From contig JAHFKS010000004.1 of assembly GCA_023245215.1 (NCBI GenBank), positions 1 to 48,731 on the forward strand: a stretch of 48,731 nt of DNA, written 5' to 3'. Position 1 is the stretch's first letter. Each line of letters opens with the position of its first letter. This DNA comes from Candidatus Microgenomates bacterium (GTDB lineage: Bacteria; Patescibacteriota; Microgenomatia; UBA1406; GWC2-37-13). The notes beneath the pieces are model-generated. The model ran no database searches. It worked only from the letters and a program-made list of their open reading frames with translations, and had not been told where the DNA came from. This document shows, piece by piece, positions 36,536 to 46,001 of the stretch. The position numbers and the translations under genes are program-made.

Positions 36536-37656
36536 GAGTTGCCATTTTAGGATCAAACAAATTAAAAATCAGTCGAAATGTAGCGGCTGGACCGGAAATA
36601 TTTATTTATTCCTTTGTCAAAAAAATTTTGACAAATGTCGACGGCTACCAAGTGACTGTCTTTGCCTCCGGTGATTCTGACCTGCCGACTAAAATCGAAA
36701 GCATCAACGAAATAGCTTCTATGGAAGACGAAAATATCGGCCAAGATTGGCACAAGCTTTATGAATTCTCCCTTCTTTCAAAAGCTTTTTCGGAGGCGGA
36801 TAATTTTGATTTATATCACGTCAATATCGGCAACGGAGAAATCGCTCTGCCTTTTGCCGCCTTTGTCAAAAAACCGATTCTCATTACCCTTCATAGTAGA
36901 TTGGACGACAGCAAAACTAAAAAATACCTATCGCTTTTTAGAAATAAAAATGTCTATTTTGTTCCCATAAGCAACTACCAAAGAAATTCATTAAAAGGCT
37001 TAAATTATGTTCAAACCATTTATCATGGAATTGACCTTGACAAATTTGAATTTAGCCAAGAACAAACTTCGGAAATATTCTGGATTGGAAGAGGAATCCC
37101 GGAAAAAGGCCTCGACGACGCTTTTGAAGCCGTTAAACACTCTAAAAAACCAGCTGCTTTTTTTATTTCACCCCGGGAAAGTCATAAAGCTTGGCTCGAA
37201 GATCTTCTCGGGAAAAAACCTGATCTGGCTAAAATCTATTATTATAACGCTCCAAGAAGCGAAGTCATTTCTCAATACAAAAAATCCAAGCTATTTCTTT
37301 TCCCTATAAAATGGGAAGAGCCGTTCGGATTGGTGATGCTTGAGGCGATGGCCTGCGGTACGCCTGTCGTTGCTTATGCGCGTGGATCTATCCCTGAAGT
37401 AGTCGAAGATGGAAAAACTGGTTTTTTGGTCAATAATTCTCAAGACGACGTTAGGGGTAATTGGGTTGTCAAAAAAACCGGTGTCGAAGGCATCAAGGAA
37501 GCCATTGATAAAATTTACTCGATGAGTGGAGACGAATATAAGAAAATGCGCTTAGCCTGTCGAAATCATATAGAAAAAAAATTCTCGGTTGAGAAAATGG
37601 TCAATGAATACAAAAAAGTTTATCAAGACATATGCAGTCAGTCAAAGATATCTTAA
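36532..37656 (+). CDS. glycosyltransferase family 4-type
   Basis: [65 protein letters not shown] overlap. Confidence 0.92.
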   Translation: MRVAILGSNKLKISRNVAAGPEIFIYSFVKKILTNVDGYQVTVFASGDSDLPTKIESINEIASMEDENIGQDWHKLYEFSLLSKAFSEADNFDLYHVNIGNGEIALPFAAFVKKPILITLHSRLDDSKTKKYLSLFRNKNVYFVPISNYQRNSLKGLNYVQTIYHGIDLDKFEFSQEQTSEIFWIGRGIPEKGLDDAFEAVKHSKKPAAFFISPRESHKAWLEDLLGKKPDLAKIYYYNAPRSEVISQYKKSKLFLFPIKWEEPFGLVMLEAMACGTPVVAYARGSIPEVVEDGKTGFLVNNSQDDVRGNWVVKKTGVEGIKEAIDKIYSMSGDEYKKMRLACRNHIEKKFSVEKMVNEYKKVYQDICSQSKIS

Positions 37657-37907
37657 AAAAATTCAACCCCATGTCCGACAAGTACGTCTCCCGCGAGTTT
37701 CAGTCTTTTGGCGTCCATCTTTCCAAAAAACTGGTTGATGAAAGAAGGAAAAGTCTTTATATAAAGCTCTCTAAAAGCATTCCCCGGCCGATCCTCGAAG
37801 AAGCTCTCCGGTACGTAATCGACGCCAATGCCCGCAACCGGGCCGCGCTTTTTATGTGGAAATTGAAAGACTTGGGTGCCTTCAAAAGAAAATCTATTGA
37901 CAAATAG
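37632..37907 (+). CDS. hypothetical small protein
   Basis: 91-aa ORF overlapping the 3' end of the GT4 operon by 25 nt, same strand. Confidence 0.6.
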   Translation: MQSVKDILKKFNPMSDKYVSREFQSFGVHLSKKLVDERRKSLYIKLSKSIPRPILEEALRYVIDANARNRAALFMWKLKDLGAFKRKSIDK

Positions 37908-37936
37908 TTGTAAGTTATTCATAATGAAAATTAGTT

Positions 37937-38509
37937 ATGAAAATTACCGTTTATACAACCAAAGACTGCGCCTTTTCAAAACAGGAAAAAGAATATTTGA
38001 CATCTCATTCACTGCAGTTTGAGGAAAAAGATCTGGAAACCAACAAAGAATTCCTGACCGAGATGCTGGCCGTATCAAACAACTTTGCCGGAACACCGGT
38101 GACCAGAGTGGAAAAAGACGACGCCTCGATTGCCGTCCTGAAAGGCTTTACTAAAGAAGAGTTTGACACTACTTTTGGATTTGCTGTCGAAACCGCTGCA
38201 CCGGCCCCGGCAGTCAGCGAACCGCCAAAAGTCGAAGAGACAAAACCGGTCGTACCGGCAGCTACCGAAGTTAAACCCTTAGAAACACCAACCATGGAAA
38301 CACCGGCTACTCCTGCTACGGCACCGGTTAGCGAAGCTGCCCCAACTGATGCCCAGCTAAACTCTGTCTTAGATAAACTGCAAGAAAAAACAAACGGGGA
38401 CGCGACGCCGCCGGCAGAAACACCGGCCGCTCCGACCGAAGCTGCCCAGCCTCCGGCCGACGCGCCTTCAATCCCCGACTTCCCGGCCGACGCCAAAACA
38501 ACTGCTTAA
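37937..38509 (+). CDS. glutaredoxin-like protein with Ala/Pro-rich tail
   Basis: ITVYTTKDCAFSKQEKEYLTSHSLQFEEKDLETNKEF..FAGTPVTRV. Confidence 0.85.
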   Translation: MKITVYTTKDCAFSKQEKEYLTSHSLQFEEKDLETNKEFLTEMLAVSNNFAGTPVTRVEKDDASIAVLKGFTKEEFDTTFGFAVETAAPAPAVSEPPKVEETKPVVPAATEVKPLETPTMETPATPATAPVSEAAPTDAQLNSVLDKLQEKTNGDATPPAETPAAPTEAAQPPADAPSIPDFPADAKTTA

Positions 38510-38553
38510 AAAACAAGAACTTCTGTTCTTTGTGATAAAATATATAAGAATCA

Positions 38554-38628
38554 GTTCCCGTAGTTCAACGGATAGAATGAAGGTTTGCGGAACCTTAGAT
38601 GGCAGTTCAATTCTGCCCGGGAACACCA
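38554..38628 (+). tRNA. tRNA-Arg(GCG), CCA encoded
   Basis: GTTCCCG..AAGGT-TTGCGGA-ACCTT..GGCAG-TTCAATT-CTGCC-CGGGAAC-A-CCA. Confidence 0.88.
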
Positions 38629-38702
38629 GGGGGTGTAGTTCAATGGTAGAATAGAGGTCTCCAAAACCTTTGATGGGAGTTCGATTCTCTCCACCCCTGC
38701 CA
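38629..38702 (+). tRNA. tRNA-Trp(CCA), CCA tail encoded
   Basis: GGGGGTG..GAGGT-CTCCAAA-ACCTT..GGGAG-TTCGATT-CTCTC-CACCCCT-G-CCA; abuts tRNA-Arg with no spacer. Confidence 0.9.
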
Positions 38703-38704
38703 AT

Positions 38705-40372
38705 TTACCAACTCCCTCCCCCGCCTCCACCACCTCCACCACCGGAAAACCCGCCGCTGAATCCTGAAGAAAAACCAGACGAACTTCTGGTAGGCGTAGC
38801 CGCTGTTTGGAAGCTGTTCATTGAAGAATTGAGTGAGTTGACAAAAACCCAGCTGTTGAACTGGCCGCTCGAATAACCCTGATACCAGCCAGGCTGCTTG
38901 ATATTTAAAGTTTCAAACCGTTTTGCCCAGATTTTTTCGACTCCGAATGCTATTGCATAAGGAAGCAGCTTTTCAAACATCATCTGGCGGTCGGCCTGGA
39001 ATTTCAGCTGCCGCGATTGTGAAGAGAGAAAATTTTTTAAAGACTTGGAGACACTAAAAGCATCTGTGCCGGCCTGGGTTTTTCTCGGCATCACCCGACC
39101 AAAAATAAAGGCGATAAAAGCAAGGGGAATGTTTCCTGTAAATATTGCAATCATGGCGATGACATAATAGATTGTCCGGGTGGACTGGGGATTCTGGTCA
39201 AATAATTTTTCTTCGACTACGTCATCATATAGACTTTTTTTTACTTCTTCTACTTCTTCGGAAAGGTGTTCGTCTTTTAATCTGATTTCCGTCTTGGTCT
39301 TGAAAAATTTGTCAATTAGCAGATTCTCAAACGGTAACAAACTGTCATTCCGGCGAAGGCCGGAATCCAGTCTTACTAAAAAGAAATCGTTTTTATCTCT
39401 CTCTTCTATTCTTAGATAGCCCTTTCTTGCCAAATCTACAATTGTCGCTGAAATGTCTTTTAAATCAACTGTCTCGTCGCCGAGCGTCCCCACTTCCCCT
39501 GGAGTCATAAATCTTTTAGCGCTGGGAGTTTTCGGCGGGTCAAACCATGCGGTTGTCACACCTACTGTAGCTTTAGGGTCACGTCCGTACTTTATCCAAC
39601 GGTAAACAATATATATCGGTAAACCAAGATACCAAATGAGTCCAATTAGACCCATGAGGCCCATTATTATTTTCCCCATCAAGCTGTCTTTAAACTCAAC
39701 ATATGGTTTCGGCTCCAAAACTGCAACGGTATTTTTCGGAAAACTGACAACGGCAGTTAAACCGCTAGATTCTGATAAGATTCCGCTTTCAAAAACAACC
39801 CTATCTTTCTCGATAGAAGTACCGCATGTCTTGTCATTTTCTCCCTGAAAACCCGTAAAGCAAGTAGTTTTGACATTATTTAATCCCATTGCCATAGGAA
39901 GATATATTTCTGCAGTCGAATGGTTGATTGGCACCTGCCAGTCGTTGCCCGTTACATTCCAATAAAGCTCGTCGTGGTCGGAAAAATAGGTTAGAGCACC
40001 CTTCACCTGATAATTGATTATATAGCTATGGACTCCGGAAATAGTCCTGTTGGCGTCGCCGATTTTTAAGCTGATACTGTTTCCACTGGTGCTTTTTTGA
40101 AAATTATAAGGAGAATTTTTTTCGTCAACGACGGAAAAATCTTTAAAGTCGAGCTGGAATTTTTTTCCGTCTGTATTGGTTTTTATAAAGGGAATTGTCC
40201 GGAAAATTCCATGTTTTATCAAATCGCCAAAATCATAGAGAATGGTTTCTTTGACATTAATCGTACCGTCTTTATTAATATTTATCCTGGCGTCAAAATC
40301 ATTGATTTGTTCGGCCCTGACAGAAACAACCGCGAAAAAAAATAAAAGAAGGCAAATAAGAATTTTTTTCAT
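38705..40372 (-). CDS. DUF2207 domain-containing membrane protein
   Basis: Signal peptide; INDFDARININKDGTINVKETILYDFGDLIKHGIFRTIPF; C-terminal Gly-rich SGGGGGGGGGGSW. Confidence 0.88.
   Translation of the reverse strand: MKKILICLLLFFFAVVSVRAEQINDFDARININKDGTINVKETILYDFGDLIKHGIFRTIPFIKTNTDGKKFQLDFKDFSVVDEKNSPYNFQKSTSGNSISLKIGDANRTISGVHSYIINYQVKGALTYFSDHDELYWNVTGNDWQVPINHSTAEIYLPMAMGLNNVKTTCFTGFQGENDKTCGTSIEKDRVVFESGILSESSGLTAVVSFPKNTVAVLEPKPYVEFKDSLMGKIIMGLMGLIGLIWYLGLPIYIVYRWIKYGRDPKATVGVTTAWFDPPKTPSAKRFMTPGEVGTLGDETVDLKDISATIVDLARKGYLRIEERDKNDFFLVRLDSGLRRNDSLLPFENLLIDKFFKTKTEIRLKDEHLSEEVEEVKKSLYDDVVEEKLFDQNPQSTRTIYYVIAMIAIFTGNIPLAFIAFIFGRVMPRKTQAGTDAFSVSKSLKNFLSSQSRQLKFQADRQMMFEKLLPYAIAFGVEKIWAKRFETLNIKQPGWYQGYSSGQFNSWVFVNSLNSSMNSFQTAATPTRSSSGFSSGFSGGFSGGGGGGGGGGSW
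39342..39367. repeat. palindromic dispersed repeat inside DUF2207 gene (encodes LDSGLRRNDS)
   Basis: CTGTCATTCCGGCGAAGGCCGGAATC; cf. reverse complement at 4659-4685. Confidence 0.85.
39631..39670. repeat. second dispersed repeat inside DUF2207 gene (encodes IMGLMGLIGLIW)
   Basis: Shares 19/20 nt with 15861-15880 (reverse complement). Confidence 0.7.
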
Positions 40373-40395
40373 TTGAGAAATGATATCATATATTC

Positions 40396-40932
40396 ATGCC
40401 AAATCTCAAATTTTATAAGGTTTCCTGGGAAGAATTGGAAAGAGATTGTTATCTTCTGGCAAAAAAGATAAAAAAATATAAATTCGACCGGATTCTCTGC
40501 ATCTCGCGCGGCGGTCTGGTCTGGGCGAGGATGTTTTCCGACCTTTTGGGTAATCTGCCTGTCTCCCATCTGACAGTCGTCTCTTACCAGGATCTCAAAC
40601 AACAAAAAGAAGTCAAAATTACAGAAACTCCCAGCAGACTCAAAAACGAAAGGCTTCTGGTCGTTGATGAAATAGACGATACCGGAAAAACCTTAAAAAT
40701 TATAAAAGATTATTTACGTTCGTTGAATATTAAAAAATATTATACTTTGGCGCCGATTATCAGAACTTTCAGTGATCCTAAGCCGGATTTTTACTTAAAA
40801 ATTATCGACGATTGGATAATATATCCATATGAAATTAAAGAAACCTACAAAGCTTTTCTAAAAGTCTTCAAAAAAAAAGAAAAGGCAAAAAAAATGCTTC
40901 TCAAATACGGCTTTAAGGAATTGGAGCTTTAG
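40396..40932 (+). CDS. phosphoribosyltransferase (xanthine/hypoxanthine type)
   Basis: RILCISRGGLVWARMFSDLL, LLVVDEIDDTGKTL PRPP motif. Confidence 0.9.
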   Translation: MPNLKFYKVSWEELERDCYLLAKKIKKYKFDRILCISRGGLVWARMFSDLLGNLPVSHLTVVSYQDLKQQKEVKITETPSRLKNERLLVVDEIDDTGKTLKIIKDYLRSLNIKKYYTLAPIIRTFSDPKPDFYLKIIDDWIIYPYEIKETYKAFLKVFKKKEKAKKMLLKYGFKELEL

Positions 40933-40960
40933 AATCTTCTCCTGTATAATATGAGGAATT

Positions 40961-42034
40961 ATGTCAGCCGAAAGAAGAAAACACGAAAGAATCAACCGAA
41001 TCCCATATGATATTTTGGTTTTTAATAGAAACAAAATTACTTCCGGCGATGTTCTTCCCCATCCAGCTTTTGTCATCAGCGGCCCCGGCGGAGCAAGATA
41101 TCTGCAGCCGGTGATTGACAAAATGATTAAAGAAGGTCTTCCGGGAGTAATCGTAGCTCCTTATAAAATAACCCAAAAAATTAAAGACCAGTACCCAGAA
41201 GGACCCTTATTAACGCCTACTAATGACTTGGGTATTCTCTTTGCCAGTAAATTAGTAGTTGATTTATCAGGAGAAAATGAATCTTTAGCTTTAGAGGCAC
41301 TCGAAACTATCAGACATATAAAAAAAAGAATTTTATATATAGAAGACGGACCGGATCATGCTAAAAAAAGAGTCATAGTTTTCAAAAAAAAAGCCAAAGA
41401 CCTTACTGTTTTAGCTTATTCTAAAGAATCAGCCGCTTCCTTACAAGGATATTACCCTTGGATGGACAAGAGTCAGATATTAGCAACCGGCAGGCCTGAT
41501 TTTGACTTTTTTTTTAACCTCCCCGAACATGAAAATCATAGTAACGGACGGAAAAGAATTATTCTTGCTGGCATAGCTGATGATGAACTGACTGTCGATA
41601 TGGTTGAAAAAGTATTAAATGCGATCGACCTAGAAACAGCAACTGTTACCTTATCGCTCCACCCTAGGTCAACCTTAAAATTGGCCGATTTAAAAGAAAG
41701 ATTCGGAAATTTCATAAAGATTCACAGTAATGGCACTACCTTAGAAGAACTCATCCACTCTGACTTAGTAATCAGCACTGGTGAATCAACCGTAGCCCGT
41801 ATGGCTGGCTTTGCAGGAATTCCCGCTCTAAGAATAACTAATAATGGAGCAAATCCTCATATAAAAGAAGATAATACCATTCCTGTCCATCCCAGCCATA
41901 TTGCCAACCAGGTGGAAAAATTTACCGCAAACGCTAAAGCCATTACTAAAGAAAGAGAAAGACTCGAGCAAGCTTTTCATTCACATCTCGACGGCCGGGC
42001 AACTCAAAGAGTCTACGATGCAATTGTTAATTAA
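40961..42034 (+). CDS. GT-B-fold-like protein of unknown function
   Basis: ATGRPDFDFF, LIHSDLVISTGESTVARMAGFAGIPALRI (UDP-GlcNAc epimerase/DUF354-like pattern). Confidence 0.55.
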   Translation: MSAERRKHERINRIPYDILVFNRNKITSGDVLPHPAFVISGPGGARYLQPVIDKMIKEGLPGVIVAPYKITQKIKDQYPEGPLLTPTNDLGILFASKLVVDLSGENESLALEALETIRHIKKRILYIEDGPDHAKKRVIVFKKKAKDLTVLAYSKESAASLQGYYPWMDKSQILATGRPDFDFFFNLPEHENHSNGRKRIILAGIADDELTVDMVEKVLNAIDLETATVTLSLHPRSTLKLADLKERFGNFIKIHSNGTTLEELIHSDLVISTGESTVARMAGFAGIPALRITNNGANPHIKEDNTIPVHPSHIANQVEKFTANAKAITKERERLEQAFHSHLDGRATQRVYDAIVN

Positions 42035-42060
42035 TCCCCCATCGCTTAAGATTGTATTTT

Positions 42061-42426
42061 ATGCAGTACAAAAAAGCTCCGGAAATTAAAAGAATGATAG
42101 TCCAATTGATTAAACAGCTGGACATGAAGCACATCAAGAAAAACCAAATCCATTGCATACGGAGTTTCGACGCCAAGACCAGGGCTTATGCGAGAATCTG
42201 GGGCATGGCCAAGCTTTTCAAAGAAGTCGCCGGCCTCGAACCGCACTATATTATCGAGGTCAATGCAAAAAAATATGACAAACTGCCTGAACGGGAAAAA
42301 ATAAAAACCTTAATTCACGAACTCCTTCATATACCGAAGACTTTTTCCGGAGCGTTATTATCCCACCGGGGTCCTTACCACGAAATTAATGACAGAGAAG
42401 TGGAAAAAATATTAAAAAATCTTTAG
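42061..42426 (+). CDS. putative zinc metallopeptidase
   Basis: IKTLIHELLHIPKTFSGALLSHRGPYHEIND; ORF-track start 42052 is TTG. Confidence 0.78.
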   Translation: MQYKKAPEIKRMIVQLIKQLDMKHIKKNQIHCIRSFDAKTRAYARIWGMAKLFKEVAGLEPHYIIEVNAKKYDKLPEREKIKTLIHELLHIPKTFSGALLSHRGPYHEINDREVEKILKNL

Positions 42427-43082
42427 TGGAAATTGCTATCTTTAGAACAACACGTTCCCCTTACAGCGCTATAATTACCGTACTCTTGATTAACTGCGCA
42501 AGGAAAATCACCTACATATTTGCCGTCAATAATCTGATAAAACGATGTAGGAACATTATATAAATTATTAGTGTCTGTTATAGACCTACTACTACAACTA
42601 GGTTTACACCTCATATCTAATCTTCCTAAATATTTATTAGCGCCATCAAAAAGAGGTATATTGCTGCAGAAACTATCAAACTTTGAAGTGTCTGATACGG
42701 CTATATCTTTTTTTACCCTACAGCATTCGGCAACCGGATCTAACGTACCAAATATTCCACCTGTAACCCATTCATTTAATGGATTTAGCATCGTGCCAAC
42801 TATTTTAAATCCACTTGGGCAAAAGGTTAAAACTGGTTGTGCTTTATATTCAGTAGAAAAACCGCCGTATTTTTTTGAACATTGGGATGGACCTATCTTA
42901 CCTAATCTAGCTATTTGAGCCTGCGACCATCTTATCTTAGCAGCTTGCGGTTCGCTTTTAAAACTGGTTGTTTTTACAATTAAAACTAGAAACCCGACAA
43001 TTGCCAGGGAAGTCAAAACAAAAATAGTTTTCACCATATTCGGATGGTGGATGTCAACATTTCTTCTAGATCTTTTTGCCAT
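42423..43082 (-). CDS. membrane-anchored Cys-rich protein
   Basis: TM then CSKKYGG.., FCPSGFKIVG, ECCRVKK, CKPSCSSR, GTCCSKD; resembles modules of the 24145-26247 protein. Confidence 0.65.
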   Translation of the reverse strand: MAKRSRRNVDIHHPNMVKTIFVLTSLAIVGFLVLIVKTTSFKSEPQAAKIRWSQAQIARLGKIGPSQCSKKYGGFSTEYKAQPVLTFCPSGFKIVGTMLNPLNEWVTGGIFGTLDPVAECCRVKKDIAVSDTSKFDSFCSNIPLFDGANKYLGRLDMRCKPSCSSRSITDTNNLYNVPTSFYQIIDGKYVGDFPCAVNQEYGNYSAVRGTCCSKDSNFH

Positions 43083-43092
43083 AATTTTAATC

Positions 43093-44082
43093 TTAGATTA
43101 AGGTTTTAACTTTGTCAACGATGTCTTTGACTGTTTTTTCAAATTCTCCCCTGACGGTTCCTCCAGCTGCATTTCTGTGGCCGCCTCCACCTAAAGATTG
43201 GGCAATTTTAGATACGTCCGTATCTTTTATTGAGCGGAAGCTCAAAAATATTTTATCTTTTTCCTCTTCAAGAAGGGCCAAACCAAACTTGGCGCCCTTG
43301 ACACTTTGAAAAAATAAATCAGCAGTAAGCTCCCTCATTCCTTTTGGTTTTCCGTGTTTTTCAAAAGTAGCTAAATCAACCGCCGACCAGACAAATGCGC
43401 CAGCCGGCGAACTCTCCATCTTCATATTTCTCAAGAATTCCCCAACCAATTTTATTGAAGAAAATCTGTAATTGTTAAACATTTTTTCAACCAAAAGATC
43501 CTTATCGGCTCCTTTTTCTATTAAGGCAGCGATAATTTTATAAGCTTCCCTGGTATTTTCCGTATAGCGGAAAAAAACAGTATCTCCGGCTATCCCGGAA
43601 AACAAAGCTGTTGCCATATCCTTGTCAATACTCACATTCCAATCAGACAATAATTTGTAGATCATTTCACAGGTAGCCGATGCTTTTTCTTCAAATAGTT
43701 TTAATTTCACGTCAGTAAAATAATTGCTGCGGTGGTGGTCAACGACGATTGTCGGCATTTCCGGAAGCTTAACAGCTTTGCTTCCGGAAACGATGTCATA
43801 GCTTCCTGAATCAAGAATAATAAATAAATCATAAAGTCGAAAGTCGAAAGTCATAAAGTTGATAGTCTCGATTTTATCGGCATTTTTTAAAAACAAAAAT
43901 TCAGGAGAGACTTTATTCGGACAAATAATTTTTATTTTCTTTCCCATGTTTTTCAAAACGCTGTACATTACGGTTGAAGAACCGATTGAATCGAGGTCTG
44001 GATTACGGTGGGCATTCAAGAGGATGCTTTTGGCTTTTTTGATTTCTTTGAGAATTGCTTCTGATTGCGGAAAATATTTCAT
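43093..44082 (-). CDS. DHH-family phosphoesterase (NrnA-like)
   Basis: LLNAHRNPDLDSIGSSTVMY, VVDHHRSN, LGGGGHRNAAGG. Confidence 0.94.
   Translation of the reverse strand: MKYFPQSEAILKEIKKAKSILLNAHRNPDLDSIGSSTVMYSVLKNMGKKIKIICPNKVSPEFLFLKNADKIETINFMTFDFRLYDLFIILDSGSYDIVSGSKAVKLPEMPTIVVDHHRSNYFTDVKLKLFEEKASATCEMIYKLLSDWNVSIDKDMATALFSGIAGDTVFFRYTENTREAYKIIAALIEKGADKDLLVEKMFNNYRFSSIKLVGEFLRNMKMESSPAGAFVWSAVDLATFEKHGKPKGMRELTADLFFQSVKGAKFGLALLEEEKDKIFLSFRSIKDTDVSKIAQSLGGGGHRNAAGGTVRGEFEKTVKDIVDKVKTLI
43831..43862. repeat. 7-bp tandem-like repeat (AAAGTCG)n inside nrnA-like gene
   Basis: ATAAAGTCGAAAGTCGAAAGTCATAAAGTT; encodes NFMTFDFRLYD on the minus strand. Confidence 0.7.
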
Positions 44083-44100
44083 TAGCTATAATTATACTAG

Positions 44101-44727
44101 ATGACGAAACTGATAATTATTGCAGGTCCGCAGTCTTCAGGAAAAACCACCACGTTAAACTACCTAAAGAAAAAACATCCGGAATGGCATTTTGTCGACG
44201 AAGTTAATCCTGCGAGCATTACCGGCAAAAAAGATTTTGGTGCTCTCAATACTTCGGCTCAATTAGAAAGGAAAATTATTGAAGAAGATATAAAAAATAT
44301 CGAGAAAATAAGCCGGGGACATAAATTTGTACTATTAGAATGCGGTATTTTCCACTACGCTTATGCTCGTTATTTTTTATACAAAAAAATCGCCGATGAA
44401 TTTTTTCAAAAATATCTTGGCGCCCACCACGGCCTTGACCCTTTTGTTTTATTTATACACACTAAGCCTGACGCCAGCTGGGAAAGAAGAAAAGGAAAAT
44501 ACGTTAAAAGACTTAAAAACAAAGGCATTTCTGAACCTGACATCATGGAGAAACATTTAACAAAATACCGGGAGATGATAGAGACTCTCTACCCTTTTTG
44601 GCTCGACTGCTATAAAAAAGTTCCCTTTCCAAAAATGACCATACCCAATACAGTCAAATCTAAAGGCGTATTTCTCAAAGAAGCCGATAAAGTTATTCAA
44701 TCTTTGTTATACCGTAAGTTTTCTTAA
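44101..44727 (+). CDS. P-loop nucleotide kinase-like ATP-binding protein
   Basis: LIIIAGPQSSGKTTTLNYL Walker A. Confidence 0.78.
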   Translation: MTKLIIIAGPQSSGKTTTLNYLKKKHPEWHFVDEVNPASITGKKDFGALNTSAQLERKIIEEDIKNIEKISRGHKFVLLECGIFHYAYARYFLYKKIADEFFQKYLGAHHGLDPFVLFIHTKPDASWERRKGKYVKRLKNKGISEPDIMEKHLTKYREMIETLYPFWLDCYKKVPFPKMTIPNTVKSKGVFLKEADKVIQSLLYRKFS

Positions 44728-45304
44728 CCATAAATTCTTTACCGGTGCTTTGGAGTTTGACATAAGCCAGGTTGCTGATGCATCCTTCGGTCAAATTTTC
44801 ATAAGTCCCCCACCCCAATCTTATTAAAAAAGTCCGCATCGGTCCGGCATGACTGACAACAAGAATTGTTTTGCCAAAATTCTCTTTAGATATTTTTTCC
44901 ATAAAACCAACGAAGCGCTCCATTAAATTCTTGTCATTTTCAATTCCACGCGTCTCTGACTCCAGCGCCAATTTAAGATTATTGATCAATTTCATTATGT
45001 TCTTTTCTTTGCCGAAAGACCGGCCGGCAAAACTGCCAAAGTCCCTTTCCCTTAAAGATTTTGAAGTGATTATTTTTAGATTTCTTTCTATGCCGATAAG
45101 CTCCGCGGTTTCGCTGGTCCTTTTTAAATCAGATGAATAAATTGCGTCAAAGCGGATATTTCTTAATTGCCGAGCTAGCTTTATCGCCTGCTGCTTGCCT
45201 TTTTCGTTCAGAGGAATGTCTTTGTGTCCTTGAATAAGTCTTTTCACATTCCATTCTGTCTCTCCGTGACGGACAAGGTATAAAATGCAAGATTTATTTT
45301 TCAT
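44693..45304 (-). CDS. histidine phosphatase family (phosphoglycerate mutase-like)
   Basis: YLVRHGETEWNVKRLIQGHKDIPLNEKG, VVSHAGPMRT. Confidence 0.95.
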   Translation of the reverse strand: MKNKSCILYLVRHGETEWNVKRLIQGHKDIPLNEKGKQQAIKLARQLRNIRFDAIYSSDLKRTSETAELIGIERNLKIITSKSLRERDFGSFAGRSFGKEKNIMKLINNLKLALESETRGIENDKNLMERFVGFMEKISKENFGKTILVVSHAGPMRTFLIRLGWGTYENLTEGCISNLAYVKLQSTGKEFMVKKTYGITKIE

Positions 45305-45699
45305 TTTTTAGATAGACTCATCGAAACTTGTGTAGTCTTTTTAAAACCGCATCTGCTGTAAAAAGAGACATATTCTTGTTCGACATTTATTGGGATATAA
45401 AGGGCATCAAGACTTTTCAGTTTTTTGATGATTTCACTGACTAGTCTTTGGCCCAAACCTTGCTTCCGGTATTTTTTTTCGACGACGAGCTTTTGCAAGT
45501 ACCCGCGCCTGCCGTCAAAAGAGCCTAAGGCCGAACCGACGATCTGGCCGCTAGCTTCGGCGAGTATACTTAATCCGGGATTTTTTTTCAAAAAAAGCTT
45601 GAATCTTTCATAACTATCCATTTCGTTTACAAAATAATTTGTTTTCCAAAAAGGAATTAATTTTGAATGGTCTTCTATTGTTATCGGTCTAATTATCAT
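45301..45699 (-). CDS. GNAT-family N-acetyltransferase
   Basis: LQKLVVEKKYRKQGLGQRLVSEIIKKL; ATGA overlap with next gene. Confidence 0.92.
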   Translation of the reverse strand: MIIRPITIEDHSKLIPFWKTNYFVNEMDSYERFKLFLKKNPGLSILAEASGQIVGSALGSFDGRRGYLQKLVVEKKYRKQGLGQRLVSEIIKKLKSLDALYIPINVEQEYVSFYSRCGFKKTTQVSMSLSKK

Positions 45700-45726
45700 G
45701 CTAAAATTATATCAGAAGTAGATTTT

Positions 45727-45948
45727 TCACTTACTAACGTATTTAAATCGGGGTACTTTTTTTCCATTAATAGTTACTTTTTCCAAAAACATTTTTTTCG
45801 GCCTAACCCATAAAGAGCCTTTTTTAAATCCGTGAAAATCTTGTAATTTTTTGTAAACCACGAGTTCTTCTAAGGTTTCACTATGCAAAGCAACTCCTAA
45901 AACTTGCACTAGAATATTTTTATAATGTTTATATTTCCCAAGTTTCAT
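45727..45948 (-). CDS. DUF1653 domain protein
   Basis: LGKYKHYKNILVQVLGVALHSETLEELVVYKKL..LWVRPKKMF. Confidence 0.88.
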   Translation of the reverse strand: MKLGKYKHYKNILVQVLGVALHSETLEELVVYKKLQDFHGFKKGSLWVRPKKMFLEKVTINGKKVPRFKYVSK

Positions 45949-46001
45949 AGATATATTTTAATAAATTATCTCGCCTTTATGATGATATAATTTAAATGAC
46001 T

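Noticed and set aside
38005-38496. 163-aa minus-strand Ser/Gly/Ala-rich ORF
   Set aside because: Antisense to the glutaredoxin-like gene and its Pro/Ala-rich tail; composition artefact.
38705-38760. Triplet-like CCTCCACCACCTCCACCACC repeat
   Set aside because: Simply encodes the Gly-rich C-terminus typical of DUF2207 proteins.
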